DNA of 64,000 nt from Bifidobacterium sp. ESL0728 (GTDB taxonomy: Bacteria; Actinomycetota; Actinomycetes; Actinomycetales; Bifidobacteriaceae). The DNA lies in contig NZ_CP113925.1 in the NCBI RefSeq assembly GCF_029392015.1, positions 1,116,001 through 1,180,000 on the forward strand, in the 5' to 3' direction. A program made the translations under genes and the position numbers. Below, one piece after another: positions 16,558 through 27,327 of this stretch (position 1 is its first letter; every line of letters starts with the position of its first letter). The notes beneath the pieces were generated by a model that saw only the letters and a program-made list of their open reading frames with translations, was not told the origin of the DNA and ran no database searches.

Positions 16558-18240
16558 TTACTGCTGGGCCTCTACGGCGGTGAGGGCGACGGTGTTGATG
16601 ATGTCCTCTACCAGGGCACCACGTGAGAGGTCATTGACCGGCTTGTTGAGCCCTTGGAGCACCGGGCCGATGGCGATGGCGCCGGAGGTGCGCTGCACGG
16701 CCTTGTAGGCGATGTTGCCCGCGGCAAGGCTCGGGAAGACAAACACGTTGACATGTCCTGCCACGTCATTGCCTTTAGCCTTCGTGGCGGCCACGGTGGG
16801 AGACCAGGCGGCGTCGAACTGAATGGAGCCGACTGCCGGCAGATCTGGGGCCTTCTCGTGGACGAGCTTGGTGGCCTCTTCGACCAGATCGACGTCCGGG
16901 CCCTTACCACTGCCGAGAGTGGAGTAGCAGAGCATACCCACCTTGGGATCCACGCCGAAGGCACGGGCGGTTTGCGCGGACTGGATGGCGATGTCGGCCA
17001 GTTGTTCGGCGTTCGGGTTGAGGTTGATGGCGCAGTCCGCGAAGACGGCGACATGGTCCTTGAAGCACATCAGGAACGCGCCGGAGACCAGTGAGGCGCC
17101 GGGCTTGGTCTTGATGACCTGCAGCGCCGGACGCACCGTGTTCGCAGTGGAGTTGATCGAACCGGAGACGAGGCCATCGGCCAAGCCCTGCACGACCAGC
17201 ATGGTGCCGAAGTAGCTCGGGTCGGTGAGCTGCTTGCGGGCCTGTTCCTCGGTCATGCCCTTCTTGGCGCGCAGCTCGCAGAGTTTGGCGACCATGGGCT
17301 TGAGGACTTCCTCATCGTCCATCGGCTGATAGGCGGCCTTGGAAAGCGAGTTGAGGCCGAGTTCCTTGCCGCGTGCGAGGATGGCATCCTTGTCGCCGAC
17401 GATGATGAGTTTGACGATGTCGCGCTGGAGCAAGTAATCCGCAGCCTTGATGATGCGGTCTTCCGAGCCTTCCGGCAGCACGATGGTCTTCTTGCCGGCC
17501 TTGGCCTTGACCAAAAGCTCGTTCTGGAAAGCGTATGGCGTGGTCGGGGCGTCGAACGGCGTGCGAGCGGCAGCGACTACTTCATCGGCCGGAGCGTTGT
17601 CCGCGAAGGCCTTGGCGGCTTTTTGCGCGGCATCAGGATCGTCTTCGCTGGGGAAGTCGACAGCCGGAATGGTCCAGACCGGAACGGGGGAGTCCTTCAA
17701 GGCTTTCTTGGCGTCGGCCGCTTTTTCGTCGGTGCAGCCGGTGACGAAGATTCCTGCGACTTTTCCGCCGGCCTCTTCCACTTCGGCGGTGCAGGTTTCA
17801 ACCGTAGCCTTGACCTGTTCTCCGTTGCGGGGAATGGTGCAGATGGCCAGGAACGTCTTGGCTTTGAGATCAGAGGCGATTTCGGCGTTGAGAGTGAATG
17901 CTTCCGGGTCGAAGACAGGGGAACCGTCGCTGCCGACGATGACCATCGAGTCCGGATTCGTGCGCTCAAGCTCACTGCTATAGGCTGCGACGATATCACC
18001 GCGGGCGCCGCTCTTGTCCTTACGTGCGCACTTGGGGCACACGCCACGGACCTGGTCGACGGATTGGCCGGCATTGGCGGCCTTGAGCAGTTCGGCAGTG
18101 AACGTTTCCTTCTTGCAGGCCACCGGACGGAACACTGCGGTCTTGCCCTGCGCAGCAAGCGCTTTTACCACGCCGTAGGCCACTACGTTACGGCCGTTCT
18201 TGCCTTCAGGGCTGGTGATATAAATGACTTCGTTTGTCAC
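16558..18240 (-). CDS. pta: phosphate acetyltransferase
   Basis: Interconverts acetyl phosphate and acetyl-CoA, linking the phosphoketolase product to acetyl-CoA supply. The 560-residue protein has the long-form architecture: an N-terminal P-loop-like/DRTGG region (ITSPEGKNGRNVVAYGVVKAL, about 1-220) and a C-terminal catalytic PTA domain (about 235-560). The latter includes IVLPEGSEDRIIKAADYLL, VSGSINSTANTVRPALQVIKT, MCFKDHVAVFADCAINLNPN and LQGLNKPVNDLSRGALVEDI. The GTG start at 18238-18240 is chosen because AAAGGAG lies 8 nt upstream; an ATG at 18285 would add 15 residues upstream of that site. Confidence 0.96.
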   Translation of the reverse strand: MTNEVIYITSPEGKNGRNVVAYGVVKALAAQGKTAVFRPVACKKETFTAELLKAANAGQSVDQVRGVCPKCARKDKSGARGDIVAAYSSELERTNPDSMVIVGSDGSPVFDPEAFTLNAEIASDLKAKTFLAICTIPRNGEQVKATVETCTAEVEEAGGKVAGIFVTGCTDEKAADAKKALKDSPVPVWTIPAVDFPSEDDPDAAQKAAKAFADNAPADEVVAAARTPFDAPTTPYAFQNELLVKAKAGKKTIVLPEGSEDRIIKAADYLLQRDIVKLIIVGDKDAILARGKELGLNSLSKAAYQPMDDEEVLKPMVAKLCELRAKKGMTEEQARKQLTDPSYFGTMLVVQGLADGLVSGSINSTANTVRPALQVIKTKPGASLVSGAFLMCFKDHVAVFADCAINLNPNAEQLADIAIQSAQTARAFGVDPKVGMLCYSTLGSGKGPDVDLVEEATKLVHEKAPDLPAVGSIQFDAAWSPTVAATKAKGNDVAGHVNVFVFPSLAAGNIAYKAVQRTSGAIAIGPVLQGLNKPVNDLSRGALVEDIINTVALTAVEAQQ

Positions 18241-18356
18241 GATATAACTCCTTTGTGCATTTTGCGCACGATCTTTTTCGATCAACTACCATATCGATCG
18301 CTTCCATTTTATGCACAGGTGTGACGTAGACGACGTTTGTGGCCATAAACGAGAGT

Positions 18357-18408
18357 CGAACAATAAAAGGGACATCGAGCCGAAGCCCAATGTCCCTTTT
18401 ATTGTTCG
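18357..18408 (-). terminator. terminator downstream of xfp
   Basis: A perfect 19-bp stem (18357-18375 with 18390-18408) encloses a 14-nt loop, the strongest hairpin in the window. On the minus strand its distal arm contains CCCTTTTATTGTT. It lies about 30 nt past the xfp stop. Confidence 0.88.
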
Positions 18409-18440
18409 GCTACGTGAAGCGTAGTCGAATGGCAATCAGC

Positions 18441-20921
18441 TCACTCGTTGTCGCTGCCGGTGCTCATGGCGGCCTTGGCGGTCGCCTTGGTGTCCTGGTT
18501 CTTCACGTCGGAATACACGAAGCCGGTGTAATCCGGGTGATCATAACCCTCGTCGACGGCGAACTGGAAGGCATCCTTGCGGAACTGTTCCAGCTTGTCG
18601 ATCTCGTGGCCGTACTTGTCGGCGTCGAGGGTGCGAAGCACCTCGGCGGTCAGCTCGTAGCGATCCATGTCGTTGACGCGCACCATGTCGTAAGGTGTGG
18701 TGGTGGAGCCCTCCTCCTTGTAGCCGTGAACGTTGAAGTTGTCGTGGTTCGGACGGTTGAAGATGATGGACTGGATGTCGTGGGCATAGGAGTGATATGC
18801 GAAGAGAACCGGCTTGTCGGCGGTGAAGAGTTCGGTGAACTCGTCGTCGGTCAAAGCCTCGTCGTTGTCCTTGGGGCTCTGCAGCTTCAGGATGTCAACG
18901 ACGTTGACGACCTTGAACTTGATGCCGAACTCCTTGAGCTTCTCGCTGGCGGCCATGGTCTCCAGGGTGGGGACGTCGCCGGTGCAGGCGAGCACGATCT
19001 GGGCTTCGTCGTTGTTCTTGGCTGTGGAGGCCCACTTCCATTCGGCTGCACCCTTCTTCAGCTCTTCACGAGCCTCATCGAGGGTCTGCCAGGTGGCGGC
19101 AGGCTGCTTGCCGGCGAAGATGGCGTTGATCTTGTTGGTGGACTTGAAGGCCTTCTCGGCGACGGCCAGCAACATGTTGGCGTCGGCGGGGAAGTACTCG
19201 GCCACAACGTGATCGTTGTTGAAGGTCTTGTTGAGCAACACGGAGCTCACGCCCGGATCCTGATGGGAGAATCCGTTGTGATCCTGACGCCACACATGCG
19301 AGGAGATCAGCATGTTAATCGAAGCGACGGGCTTGCGCCACGGAATGTGGCGAACCGTGGCCTCGAGCCACTTGGCGTGCTGGTTCAACATGGAGTCGAT
19401 CACGTGGGCGAAGGACTCGTAAGTGCTCCAGATGCCGTGACGGCCGGTCAAGACGTATCCTTCGAGGAAGCCTTCCATTTGGTGCTCGGAAAGCTGCTCG
19501 ATGACCTGGCCGGTGACGGCCATGTGCTCATCGGTCTGCTCGGAGAGATAGCCGTTGTCCCACTGCTTGTCGGTGACCTCATAAGCGGCCTGCAGACGGT
19601 TGGACGCGGTCTCGTCAGGTCCGAAGATACGGAACGAATCCGGGTTCATCTTGATGATGTCGCGGGTGTAGTTGCCCAGCTGACGGGTGGCTTCGAGCTG
19701 GCCCCAGCCGTGGCCGAACTCCTTGACGCCCTTGACTTCGTAAGCGTCGAGCTCCGGAAGGCGCAGGTCCTCGCGGATGCGGCCGCCGTTGGCGTTCGGG
19801 TTCTGGCCGATGCGCAGTTCGCCCTTGGGCATGAAATCGGTGACTTCGTGACGGATGGCGCCCTTCTCATCGAAGAGCTCTTCCGGCTTGTAGGATTCGA
19901 GCCAGCCCTTGAGAACCTGGAAGTGGGCCTCGGTGTCGCGGGCGCTGGCCAGCGGCACCTGGTGAGCACGCCAGGAACCTTCGGTCTTCTTGCCGTCGAT
20001 GTACTTCGGGCAGGTCCAGCCCTTCGGCGTGCGGAAGATGATCATCGGGTAGGTCGGACGATCCATATCATCGGTCTGTGCCTTGGCCTTGATGTCGCAG
20101 ATTTTGTCGAAGACCTCTTCGAGCATGTCGGCGAAACGACGGTGGATGGACATGTGGTCCTCATCGTCGAAGCCCGCGACGAACTCGTAAGGCTCGTAGC
20201 CCATGCCCTCGAAGAACTCGTGGAGCTCCTCATCGGGGATACGGGAAAGAATGGACGGGTTGGCGATCTTGTAGCCGTTCAAGTGCAGGATCGGCAGCAC
20301 GATGCCGTCAGTGCGCGGGTTGACGAGCTTGTTGGACTGCCAGCTGGTCGCCAGCGGGCCGGTCTCGGCCTCGCCGTCGCCGACCACAGCCGGCACGAAC
20401 AGGCTCGGGTTGTTGAGGATTGCGCCGTAAGCGTGGCTCAAGGCGTAACCGAGCTCGCCGCCCTCATGAATGGAGCCCGGGGTTTCCGGGGCATAGTGGG
20501 AAGGAATGCCACCAGGATAGGAGAACTGACGGAAGAACTTCTGCAGGCCCGCCTCATCCTTGGTGATCTTCGGATAATACTCGGTGTAGGTGCCGTCGAG
20601 ATAGGACTGCGAGGTGCCTGCAGGGCCGCCGTGGCCAGGACCCATGATGAACACGGTGTTCTGCTGGTGGTCGGCGATAAGGCGGTTGATGTGGCCGAAC
20701 AGGAAGTTCAGGCCAGGGGTGGTGCCCCAGTGGCCCACGAGACGATACTTGACGTCCTTGCGGGTGAAGGGTTCCTTCATCAGAGGGTTGCTACGCAGAT
20801 AAATCTGACCGATGGAAAGATAGTTGGCGGTGCGCCAATACTTGTCGACTCCTTCAAGAGCCTCTTCAGAAACCGGCTTGCCGAGCTTCTTCCACGGGGT
20901 GCCAATAACAGGACTAGTCAT
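18441..20921 (-). CDS. xfp: xylulose-5-phosphate/fructose-6-phosphate phosphoketolase
   Basis: Key enzyme of the bifid shunt: cleaves fructose-6-phosphate or xylulose-5-phosphate with phosphate to acetyl phosphate plus erythrose-4-phosphate or glyceraldehyde-3-phosphate, using thiamine diphosphate. The 826-residue product starts [20 protein letters not shown] and has [14 protein letters not shown] [56 protein letters not shown], the ThDP-binding [20 protein letters not shown], and late [17 protein letters not shown]. The length equals that of known bifidobacterial enzymes. The start ATG at 20919-20921 has AGGAG 6 nt upstream; the ORF extends 13 codons further without support. Divergent from guaA over a 446-bp gap. 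Confidence 0.98.
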   Translation of the reverse strand: MTSPVIGTPWKKLGKPVSEEALEGVDKYWRTANYLSIGQIYLRSNPLMKEPFTRKDVKYRLVGHWGTTPGLNFLFGHINRLIADHQQNTVFIMGPGHGGPAGTSQSYLDGTYTEYYPKITKDEAGLQKFFRQFSYPGGIPSHYAPETPGSIHEGGELGYALSHAYGAILNNPSLFVPAVVGDGEAETGPLATSWQSNKLVNPRTDGIVLPILHLNGYKIANPSILSRIPDEELHEFFEGMGYEPYEFVAGFDDEDHMSIHRRFADMLEEVFDKICDIKAKAQTDDMDRPTYPMIIFRTPKGWTCPKYIDGKKTEGSWRAHQVPLASARDTEAHFQVLKGWLESYKPEELFDEKGAIRHEVTDFMPKGELRIGQNPNANGGRIREDLRLPELDAYEVKGVKEFGHGWGQLEATRQLGNYTRDIIKMNPDSFRIFGPDETASNRLQAAYEVTDKQWDNGYLSEQTDEHMAVTGQVIEQLSEHQMEGFLEGYVLTGRHGIWSTYESFAHVIDSMLNQHAKWLEATVRHIPWRKPVASINMLISSHVWRQDHNGFSHQDPGVSSVLLNKTFNNDHVVAEYFPADANMLLAVAEKAFKSTNKINAIFAGKQPAATWQTLDEAREELKKGAAEWKWASTAKNNDEAQIVLACTGDVPTLETMAASEKLKEFGIKFKVVNVVDILKLQSPKDNDEALTDDEFTELFTADKPVLFAYHSYAHDIQSIIFNRPNHDNFNVHGYKEEGSTTTPYDMVRVNDMDRYELTAEVLRTLDADKYGHEIDKLEQFRKDAFQFAVDEGYDHPDYTGFVYSDVKNQDTKATAKAAMSTGSDNE

Positions 20922-21367
20922 ATATGCTCCTGTACTCCTGTATACACATATTGTGTGCAATTGATTATTTTCTTCGGGCCCAAACCTTTGTTAGAATTGA
21001 TGTTCAGGGTTCGTGCCCAATCGCTGTTCAGTTTACGTGGCGTCTCAGACTTTTTGGACGTTTTTTTGCATCTATGTGCGCTCTTGGGATATTTTTGTAA
21101 ATTATTGTTGTATTCCACAAAAAAATTGTTAGATTTTCGAACGTAAAAAAATGACTTACAAACGTTGATTTTGAGCCGTAAACTCCGTTATATCAACGCT
21201 TAGCGATGTTCGATTCACAGAAAGTTCACGCGGCGTGTTGTCTTTTGTGATGTTGTTTTTTGTTTGTTCCGCACCCGGCGTTCGGAGGCTTGATTTTGTC
21301 GCCTTGAACCACGAGAATGGACACTACTTTATATGAAGTTCCATGCCGATACAAATAGGGAGAATCC
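20922..21367. other. AT-rich intergenic control region between xfp and guaA
   Basis: 446 bp without a gene. It must hold both divergent promoters and is clearly AT-rich with several A and T tracts (about 21058-21150). A 7-bp inverted repeat CGTTGAT/ATCAACG lies at 21163-21169 and 21192-21198. No purine riboswitch, T-box or leader ORF with a ribosome binding site was recognised. Strong expression of xfp is expected, but no single -35/-10 pair stands out enough to assign. Confidence 0.4.
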
Positions 21368-22930
21368 ATGGCAAAAGGTCCAGTGCTTGTCGTTGACTTC
21401 GGTGCACAATACGCCCAGCTGATCGCGCGGCGCGTGCGCGAGGCGCATGTCTATTCCGAATTGGTGCCGCATTCCATGCCGGTCGATGAGATGCTGGCCA
21501 AGGATCCGAAGGCCATCATCCTTTCCGGTGGCCCCGCTTCGGTCTATGAGCCGGGTGCGCCGGACATCGACAAGAAGATCTTCGACGCCGGAGTGCCGGT
21601 GCTCGGCATCTGCTACGGCTTCCAGGTCATGGCCAACGAACTCGGGGGCAAGGTTGACAAGGCCGCGCTCGGCGAATACGGCAAGACCGAAGCGGTGATT
21701 GACGACGCCGAGGGCGTGCTCGCTGGTTCGCCGGACGAGCAGACCACGTGGATGAGCCACGGGGTCGCCGTCGAGGAAGCGCCGGAAGGTTTCAAGGTGC
21801 TCGCGCACACCGAGGGTGCTCCGGTGGCCGCGATGGAGGACGAATCCCGCAAGCTCTATGGCGTGCAGTGGCACCCCGAGGTCAAGCACACCCCGCTCGG
21901 TGACGAACTCTTCTCTACTTTCCTGCACAAGTGCGCGGGCCTGCCCAGCGATTGGGATGCCGACAATATCATTGACACGCAGGTTCGTAAAATCCGCGAG
22001 GAAGTCGGCGATGTCGAGGTCATCTGCGGACTTTCCGGCGGCGTTGATTCCGCCGTCGCGGCGACCTTGGTGCACAAGGCCATCGGCGACCAGCTCACCT
22101 GCGTCTTCGTCGACCACGGCATGCTGCGCAAGGGCGAGGCCGAACAGGTTCGTCACGATTTCGTCGACGCCACCGGTATTCGCCTTATCGAGGTCGACGC
22201 CTCCGAAGATTTCCTGACCGCGCTGAAGGGTGTTACCGAGCCGGAACGCAAGCGCAAGATCATCGGTGAGAAGTTCATCCGAACCTTCGAGAAGGCCCAG
22301 AAACAGGTGCTTGAAGAAGCCGGCGCCCGTGGCAAGGAAGTCAAGTTCCTCGTGCAGGGCACGCTCTACCCGGACGTCGTCGAATCCGGCGGCGGCGACG
22401 GTGCGGCCAATATCAAGTCACACCACAACGTCGGCGGCTTGCCTAAGGACGTCAAGTTCAAGCTCATCGAGCCGCTGCGCAGCCTCTTCAAGGACGAGGT
22501 ACGCGCCATCGGCACCAAGCTCGGACTGCCCGACAACATCGTATGGCGTCAGCCCTTCCCAGGCCCTGGTCTCGGTATCCGCATCATTGGCGAGGTCACC
22601 CGCGAACGTCTCGATTTGTTGCGCGAGGCAGACGCCATCGCCCGCGAAGAGATGACCAGGGCCGGCCTCGACCGCGACATCTGGCAGTGCCCGGTGGTGC
22701 TCTTGGCCAACGTCCATTCCGTGGGCGTGCAGGGTGACGAACGTACCTACGGCTCGCCGATTGTGCTGCGTCCGATTTCCTCCGACGACGCGATGACCGC
22801 CGACTGGTACCGCTTACCTTATGACGTGCTTGCCACGATCTCCACGCGCATCACCAACGAATGCCGCGGCATCAACCGCGTGGTCCTCGACTGCACCTCC
22901 AAGCCGCCGGCCACCATCGAGTGGGAGTGA
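21368..22930 (+). CDS. guaA: GMP synthase (glutamine-hydrolysing)
   Basis: Converts XMP to GMP with glutamine and ATP. The 520-residue two-domain protein has an N-terminal class I glutamine amidotransferase with catalytic Cys at about residue 82 in [12 protein letters not shown] and the His/Glu pair in VQWHPEV. It is followed by an ATP pyrophosphatase domain with the PP-loop [10 protein letters not shown] and a C-terminal dimerisation domain with [15 protein letters not shown] at 21368 has GGGAGA 5 nt upstream. Its functional neighbour in purine metabolism, xpt, is 7 kb away. Confidence 0.98.
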   Translation: MAKGPVLVVDFGAQYAQLIARRVREAHVYSELVPHSMPVDEMLAKDPKAIILSGGPASVYEPGAPDIDKKIFDAGVPVLGICYGFQVMANELGGKVDKAALGEYGKTEAVIDDAEGVLAGSPDEQTTWMSHGVAVEEAPEGFKVLAHTEGAPVAAMEDESRKLYGVQWHPEVKHTPLGDELFSTFLHKCAGLPSDWDADNIIDTQVRKIREEVGDVEVICGLSGGVDSAVAATLVHKAIGDQLTCVFVDHGMLRKGEAEQVRHDFVDATGIRLIEVDASEDFLTALKGVTEPERKRKIIGEKFIRTFEKAQKQVLEEAGARGKEVKFLVQGTLYPDVVESGGGDGAANIKSHHNVGGLPKDVKFKLIEPLRSLFKDEVRAIGTKLGLPDNIVWRQPFPGPGLGIRIIGEVTRERLDLLREADAIAREEMTRAGLDRDIWQCPVVLLANVHSVGVQGDERTYGSPIVLRPISSDDAMTADWYRLPYDVLATISTRITNECRGINRVVLDCTSKPPATIEWE

Positions 22931-22971
22931 GCGCGGAACATTAATCGAGGATGTGCCTCAACAGCAGACAG

Positions 22972-23016
22972 ACGGCGGTGCCCTTCATATGATTTGAAAG
23001 GCACCGCCGTTTTGTT
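22972..23016 (+). terminator. terminator downstream of guaA
   Basis: An 11-bp perfect stem (22972-22982 with 23000-23010) is followed by TTTGTTTG on the plus strand. Confidence 0.85.
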
Positions 23017-23247
23017 TGTCGTCTACGATATGTGTGGTTGGTGTTTCGTGGTAGCCATGTGATTTGTTTACGTCCACATGGTACGTTTCGCAATGGGCAT
23101 CGAGGCTTTCGGTCATCGTTATGCGACGGATATCATATAGCAGTATTAGAAAAACGCTGATAGACTGGGGTTTTCGGGTTTCAAACCCACTTTTCGCCGT
23201 GCCTACGGATGCGGTGTTCGTATTTCTTGATATTGGAAGGAGCTTTG

Positions 23248-24447
23248 GTGAGCAAGCGCAAACGCACGTGGTTGGTTATTATGGGTCTCATATTGGCCGG
23301 GGCGAACCTGCGTATGCCGATTACCATGATGCCGCCGCTGCTGCCGGACCTCAAAGCCGAAATCGGTTTGCCGACCTCGCTTGCCGGGCTTTTGACCACC
23401 ATTCCGCTTCTCGCCTTTGCGCTTGCCTCTCCGTTGATGGGCAAGGCAGGCGCAAGGCAAGGTAGCGAAAAAGTCCTGGTGATGGCGCTTGCCGTTCTGA
23501 GTATTGGCAGCTATTTGCGTATCATTCCTTCGGTCTGGGCGCTGCTGATCGGCACAGCCGCGCTGGGAATTGGCATTGCCGGAGGCAACGTGCTTCTGCC
23601 CGCGGTCATCAAGGAACGGTTCCCCGAAAGCATCGCCGGCAAAACCACGCTGTACACCACGGCCCAGGTGCTGGTCGCGTCCTTGGGCACCGCCACTTCC
23701 GGCATCATCGCTTCTCGTATCGGTATCAAAAGCAGCATGGGATTGTTCGCCGTGTTGGGGCCGATCGCCTTGGCAGTATGGCTGATTATCTGGCTTTCCG
23801 GGCCGAATCGCGGCAAGAACGTCACAGCCGAAAACGATTCTCGTCCGCTTGTCGATAGGACACCATGGCGTTCACGCCTGGCTTGGGTGATTCTGGCTTA
23901 TTTTGGCATGCAATCGATGTTGTATTACTCTTTGCTGACCTGGCTGCCGTCGATATGGCAGGCGGCCGGCTTCAGCGCCGTGGCCGCAGGCAACCTTGCC
24001 ACGCTCTTCCAGCTCAGCGGTATGCCGTTGACGATGACGGTGCCGCTGATTGCCGAACGCAAGCATGGCCTGGCCATTGTCAACGGCATTGCCGGGGGAG
24101 GCTTCGCACTAGGGATATTGGGGATTCTCGTGCCCGGTGCGAACCTGCCGCTCAACGTGATTTCGGCGGTTTGCATGGGCCTTGCGACGGCGGCTTCGTT
24201 CAGCATCTGCATCGTCTTCTTCCAGAAGCGCACGACTTCGGCTGCCGACACCGCGCGCCTGTCCGGCATGGCACAGTCCGGCGGCTACTTGTTCGCAGCC
24301 ATCGGTCCGGTTGCGCTGGGAGCCCTGAACGGTCTGCTGCATACCTGGATCCCTATTATCCTGATCGTCCTTGTGGTCATCGTCACGATGTTCGCGGCCG
24401 GTCTGGTCATCATCGCTCATCGTGATATCTATGAGGGGCTAGACTGA
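23248..24447 (+). CDS. MFS transporter, CynX/NimT type
   Basis: This 399-residue membrane protein has about 12 hydrophobic segments. The first span ends with GANLRMPITMMPPLLPDL, the Asn-Leu-Arg motif that marks the CynX/NimT branch of the major facilitator superfamily (cyanate, 2-nitroimidazole and unknown substrates). A central cytoplasmic loop (SGPNRGKNVTAEN) separates two six-helix halves. GTG at 23248 is preferred over the upstream ATG at 23209 because GGAAGGAG lies 5 nt before it. A TAGACT -10-like box at 23161-23166 gives an 80-nt leader. The aldo/keto reductase follows after 39 nt and may be cotranscribed. Substrate unknown. Confidence 0.85.
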   Translation: MSKRKRTWLVIMGLILAGANLRMPITMMPPLLPDLKAEIGLPTSLAGLLTTIPLLAFALASPLMGKAGARQGSEKVLVMALAVLSIGSYLRIIPSVWALLIGTAALGIGIAGGNVLLPAVIKERFPESIAGKTTLYTTAQVLVASLGTATSGIIASRIGIKSSMGLFAVLGPIALAVWLIIWLSGPNRGKNVTAENDSRPLVDRTPWRSRLAWVILAYFGMQSMLYYSLLTWLPSIWQAAGFSAVAAGNLATLFQLSGMPLTMTVPLIAERKHGLAIVNGIAGGGFALGILGILVPGANLPLNVISAVCMGLATAASFSICIVFFQKRTTSAADTARLSGMAQSGGYLFAAIGPVALGALNGLLHTWIPIILIVLVVIVTMFAAGLVIIAHRDIYEGLD

Positions 24448-24486
24448 ATACCGACGCTTTCAAAACGACCTGAAAGGCTTGAAACG

Positions 24487-25335
24487 ATGACGATTCTTAC
24501 TGATACCTATATACTCAACAACGGTGTGGAAATCCCGAAGATCGGGTTCGGGACCTGGCAGATTCCTGACGGTCAGGTTGCCTACGATTCGGTGCGCATG
24601 GCGCTGGACGCGGGCTATCGCCACGTCGATACCGCCTACGTGTATGGCAACGAACGCAGCGTAGGACGTGCCATCCGGGAATCCGGAATCAACCGCGACG
24701 AGATTTTCGTGACCTCGAAGCTGCCGGCCGAAGTGAAAGAGGCCGATGGGGTCCTGCCTCATTTCGAGGAGACGATGGAAAATCTCGGGCTCGACACGCT
24801 CGACCTTTATCTGATTCATGCGCCTTGGCCATGGAGCCATGCTGGCACGATGCGTATGGATGAGGAGAATCTGGCCGTATGGGGCGAAATGGAGAAAATC
24901 TATCGTTCCGGTCTCGTCCGCGCCATCGGGGTGTCGAACTTTGACGACCACGACCTCAAAAATATTCTGGATCACTGTAAAGTGACGCCGGCCGTCAACC
25001 AGATTCAGTATTACGTCGGTGCCACAGAGCCTCGGAACAGGACGTTCGCACAATCCCACGGCCTGCTGATCGAGGCCTATTCGCCGCTTGCCACCGGCGG
25101 GTTGCTCGGTTCTCCTGAACTCAGGTCGATGGCCGAAAAATACGGGGTCTCCACCGCCCAACTGGCGATTCGTTTCTGTCTGCAAAACGGTGTGCTGCCG
25201 CTTCCCAAGGCCACGCATCGTGACCATATCGAAGCCAACGCAGATGTCGATTTCACCATTAGCGACGCGGATATGGCTACGTTGAATGCTTTCGCCGACC
25301 CGAATCCGGACAACCACAATCCCAGCCAACGTTGA
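24487..25335 (+). CDS. aldo/keto reductase
   Basis: This 282-residue NADPH-dependent (beta/alpha)8-barrel oxidoreductase carries the AKR signatures GYRHVDTAYVYGNE (catalytic Asp and Tyr), VTSKLP (catalytic Lys), YLIHAPWPW (His), IGVSNF and the C-terminal LPKATHRDHIEAN cofactor motif. It reduces carbonyl compounds, but sequence does not reveal the substrate; 2,5-diketo-gluconate reductase-like proteins look similar. GAAAGG upstream supports the ATG at 24487. A strong terminator closes the two-gene unit with the MFS gene. Confidence 0.92.
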   Translation: MTILTDTYILNNGVEIPKIGFGTWQIPDGQVAYDSVRMALDAGYRHVDTAYVYGNERSVGRAIRESGINRDEIFVTSKLPAEVKEADGVLPHFEETMENLGLDTLDLYLIHAPWPWSHAGTMRMDEENLAVWGEMEKIYRSGLVRAIGVSNFDDHDLKNILDHCKVTPAVNQIQYYVGATEPRNRTFAQSHGLLIEAYSPLATGGLLGSPELRSMAEKYGVSTAQLAIRFCLQNGVLPLPKATHRDHIEANADVDFTISDADMATLNAFADPNPDNHNPSQR

Positions 25336-25372
25336 GCGTTTCCGATAGAAAAGCTTTCGGAAAATTTAAAAG

Positions 25373-25411
25373 AAGCTGTGATTGCGATCCTAATTGTCGC
25401 AATCACAGCTT
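25373..25411 (+). terminator. terminator downstream of the aldo/keto reductase
   Basis: A perfect 15-bp stem (25373-25387 with 25397-25411) with a 9-nt loop, followed by TCTGG on the plus strand; AT-rich sequence on the left side suggests it may also serve the convergent small gene. Confidence 0.8.
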
Positions 25412-25480
25412 TCTGGTTGGCGTCACGACTACGCCGATCGTTCCGCATTTTACTGCCGCATGGAATCTCTGGAAGAAAAC

Positions 25481-25825
25481 CTAGGGGCGGATATCTTCAA
25501 GCAACGCCTCGATCTCACGGTTGCGTCGCTCGATGTCACTGCTGTCGGAGTGGAAGAGGTCGAGCATCTGACGAGCGACGTTCATGGTCTCTTTATCCCG
25601 CTCCCCGGCATCGGTGAACGCCGAGACGCTGATGAATGTCTCCAAGGATTTTGGGTCGTTGTCGTCTATCGCGCGTTTGACGATTCCCCGCAACATGATT
25701 TTGAGGTTTCTTGTGCTTTTGCGATGCTCCCGGCGACGTTCGAAATAAGGAAGGAACAGCGCGACCAATACTGCCGCTGTCTCGGCGACGGCGGTGGCCC
25801 ATTCGGCAAGCGATCCGATTTCCAT
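25481..25825 (-). CDS. small hypothetical protein with one N-terminal membrane span
   Basis: I do not recognise the family. The 114-residue protein begins MEIGSLAEWATAVAETAAVLVALFLPYF (a hydrophobic segment at about residues 8-28) and continues as a charged helical domain rich in Arg/Lys then Asp/Glu. The ATG at 25823-25825 is preferred (GGTG 7 nt upstream, family-like short N-terminus); the ORF can extend 12 codons upstream. It is convergent with the aldo/keto reductase and divergent from the M20 peptidase. Small anchored proteins of this layout are common in accessory regions. Confidence 0.6.
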   Translation of the reverse strand: MEIGSLAEWATAVAETAAVLVALFLPYFERRREHRKSTRNLKIMLRGIVKRAIDDNDPKSLETFISVSAFTDAGERDKETMNVARQMLDLFHSDSSDIERRNREIEALLEDIRP

Positions 25826-26016
25826 AAATATCACCAACTTTTCTTTTCGGGCAAGCAACAACTCATGAAGTGTACACCCTTATCCAAAAACAGATGTTTC
25901 TATGATGAATGTTAAATTAGTCTGTTATCAACGATATTTTCATTTGCTGATATGACAATCGCGCAAGCGTGATTTAATGGAGACGGAATTATCGGACACC
26001 TTTGAAAGGAAACAAT

Positions 26017-27189
26017 ATGAACGAAAACGAAGCCATGGATCTGCTCAAAAAGTTCGTCGGATTCCATACCGAGAACGGCAATGAGAAGGTGGTCGCCGAT
26101 GAAATCAAGGCGATTTTCGATAAGGCTGGCGTGCCCTGCAAGGTGATTCCGCTTGAAGAGGACCCGACCCGCGCCAATCTGGTCGCAGAGCTTGGACACG
26201 GCGAGCCGATTCTCGGCATCACCGGCCATATGGATACGGTTTCGGCCCAGCAGGAAGGCTGGAAAACCGACCCGTTCAAGGTCACCGAAGACGGTGACCT
26301 GATTTACGGGCGCGGCGTGACCGATATGAAAGCCGGACTTGCCGCCATGGTCTTCGCCATGCTTGACCTGAAGAAGCACGAAGATCAGATGCACGGCACC
26401 GTGCGTTTCCTGGTCACTGCCGGCGAGGAAGTCGGTATGCCGGGCGCCACGGCCATGCAGGCCCAGGGCTACATGAAGGGCGTCGAGGCGCTGCTGGTCG
26501 GCGAACCTTCCGGCTACAACATCGTCTACGCCACCAAGGGCGAACTCAACATCAACATCGATATGAAGGGCAAGGCTGCACACAGCTCGACTCCTGCCCT
26601 TGGCATCAACGCGGTTGAAAACCTGCTCGAGTTCATCGACGTTATTTCCAAGCGTATCAAGGCCGCGGCCGCGGGCAAGAGCAACCCCGAGCTCGGCGAC
26701 ACCGTCTACAACATCGACGTCATCCGCGGCGGCCAGCAGGTCAATGCCATCCCCGAATCGGCCAGCGCCGAAATCAACATCCGAATCATCCCGGAGTTCA
26801 GTAACAAGGAGATTCTGGCGATTTTGGACGATGAGGTGGCCAAGTTCAACAAGAGCCACAAGGCGACCGTCTCCTACACGGTTGGCATGGATATCATCCC
26901 GGTGATCGGGCCGAAGGACGCCAAGCTCGTCGACATCGTCAAGTCCGTGGGGGAGCGCCATTTGAAGGAGCAGGGCAAGCCCGCCGAGATTCCGATGTTC
27001 GGGGCTTCTGGCGGCACCGACGGCAGCGTTCTGCTGCTTGATAGCCCCAAGGACACCGCCTACGTGATGTTCGGGCCGGGCAACGACACCATGCACTGCG
27101 TCAACGAGAGCCTTCCGAAGGCGATGTATTTCGACTTCATCGGCATTTATAAAGACATCATCGACGAATACATGGGCATCAAAAAGTGA
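26017..27189 (+). CDS. M20 family metallopeptidase (ArgE/DapE/ACY1 type)
   Basis: This 390-residue zinc hydrolase has ITGHMDTVSA (first metal His and catalytic Asp), YGRGVTDMKAGLAAM (bridging Asp), VTAGEEVGMPGA (catalytic Glu and metal Glu), LLVGEPSGY, a dimerisation domain starting KGKAAHSSTPALGINAVENL, and the terminal metal His in GNDTMHCVNE. Such enzymes deacylate amino acids or split succinyl-diaminopimelate or dipeptides; sequence alone does not choose among them. The start ATG at 26017 has AAAGGA 7 nt upstream; a TTG 15 nt earlier is not supported. Confidence 0.92.
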   Translation: MNENEAMDLLKKFVGFHTENGNEKVVADEIKAIFDKAGVPCKVIPLEEDPTRANLVAELGHGEPILGITGHMDTVSAQQEGWKTDPFKVTEDGDLIYGRGVTDMKAGLAAMVFAMLDLKKHEDQMHGTVRFLVTAGEEVGMPGATAMQAQGYMKGVEALLVGEPSGYNIVYATKGELNINIDMKGKAAHSSTPALGINAVENLLEFIDVISKRIKAAAAGKSNPELGDTVYNIDVIRGGQQVNAIPESASAEINIRIIPEFSNKEILAILDDEVAKFNKSHKATVSYTVGMDIIPVIGPKDAKLVDIVKSVGERHLKEQGKPAEIPMFGASGGTDGSVLLLDSPKDTAYVMFGPGNDTMHCVNESLPKAMYFDFIGIYKDIIDEYMGIKK

Positions 27190-27250
27190 TGTAGCTGCAT
27201 TTTCGCCAAAATTTTAATGTTTTGTGTGGGTCTGTGGCACAATAACATGG

Positions 27251-27295
27251 ATAAGGCCGGCAGTCTTGCGTAATGCGTAAGGCTGCCGGCCTTAT
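27251..27295 (+). terminator. terminator downstream of the M20 peptidase
   Basis: A 13-bp perfect stem (27251-27263 with 27283-27295), followed by TTGTG. Confidence 0.8.
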
Positions 27296-27327
27296 TTGTG
27301 CGGTTTTGTTTGTCATCATTGAATCAA

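Noticed and set aside
18339..21146. Very long plus-strand open frame (935 codons) across xfp
   Set aside because: It is the antisense shadow of the phosphoketolase gene: high GC third positions keep the opposite frame open. It shows no known motifs and has no ribosome binding site.
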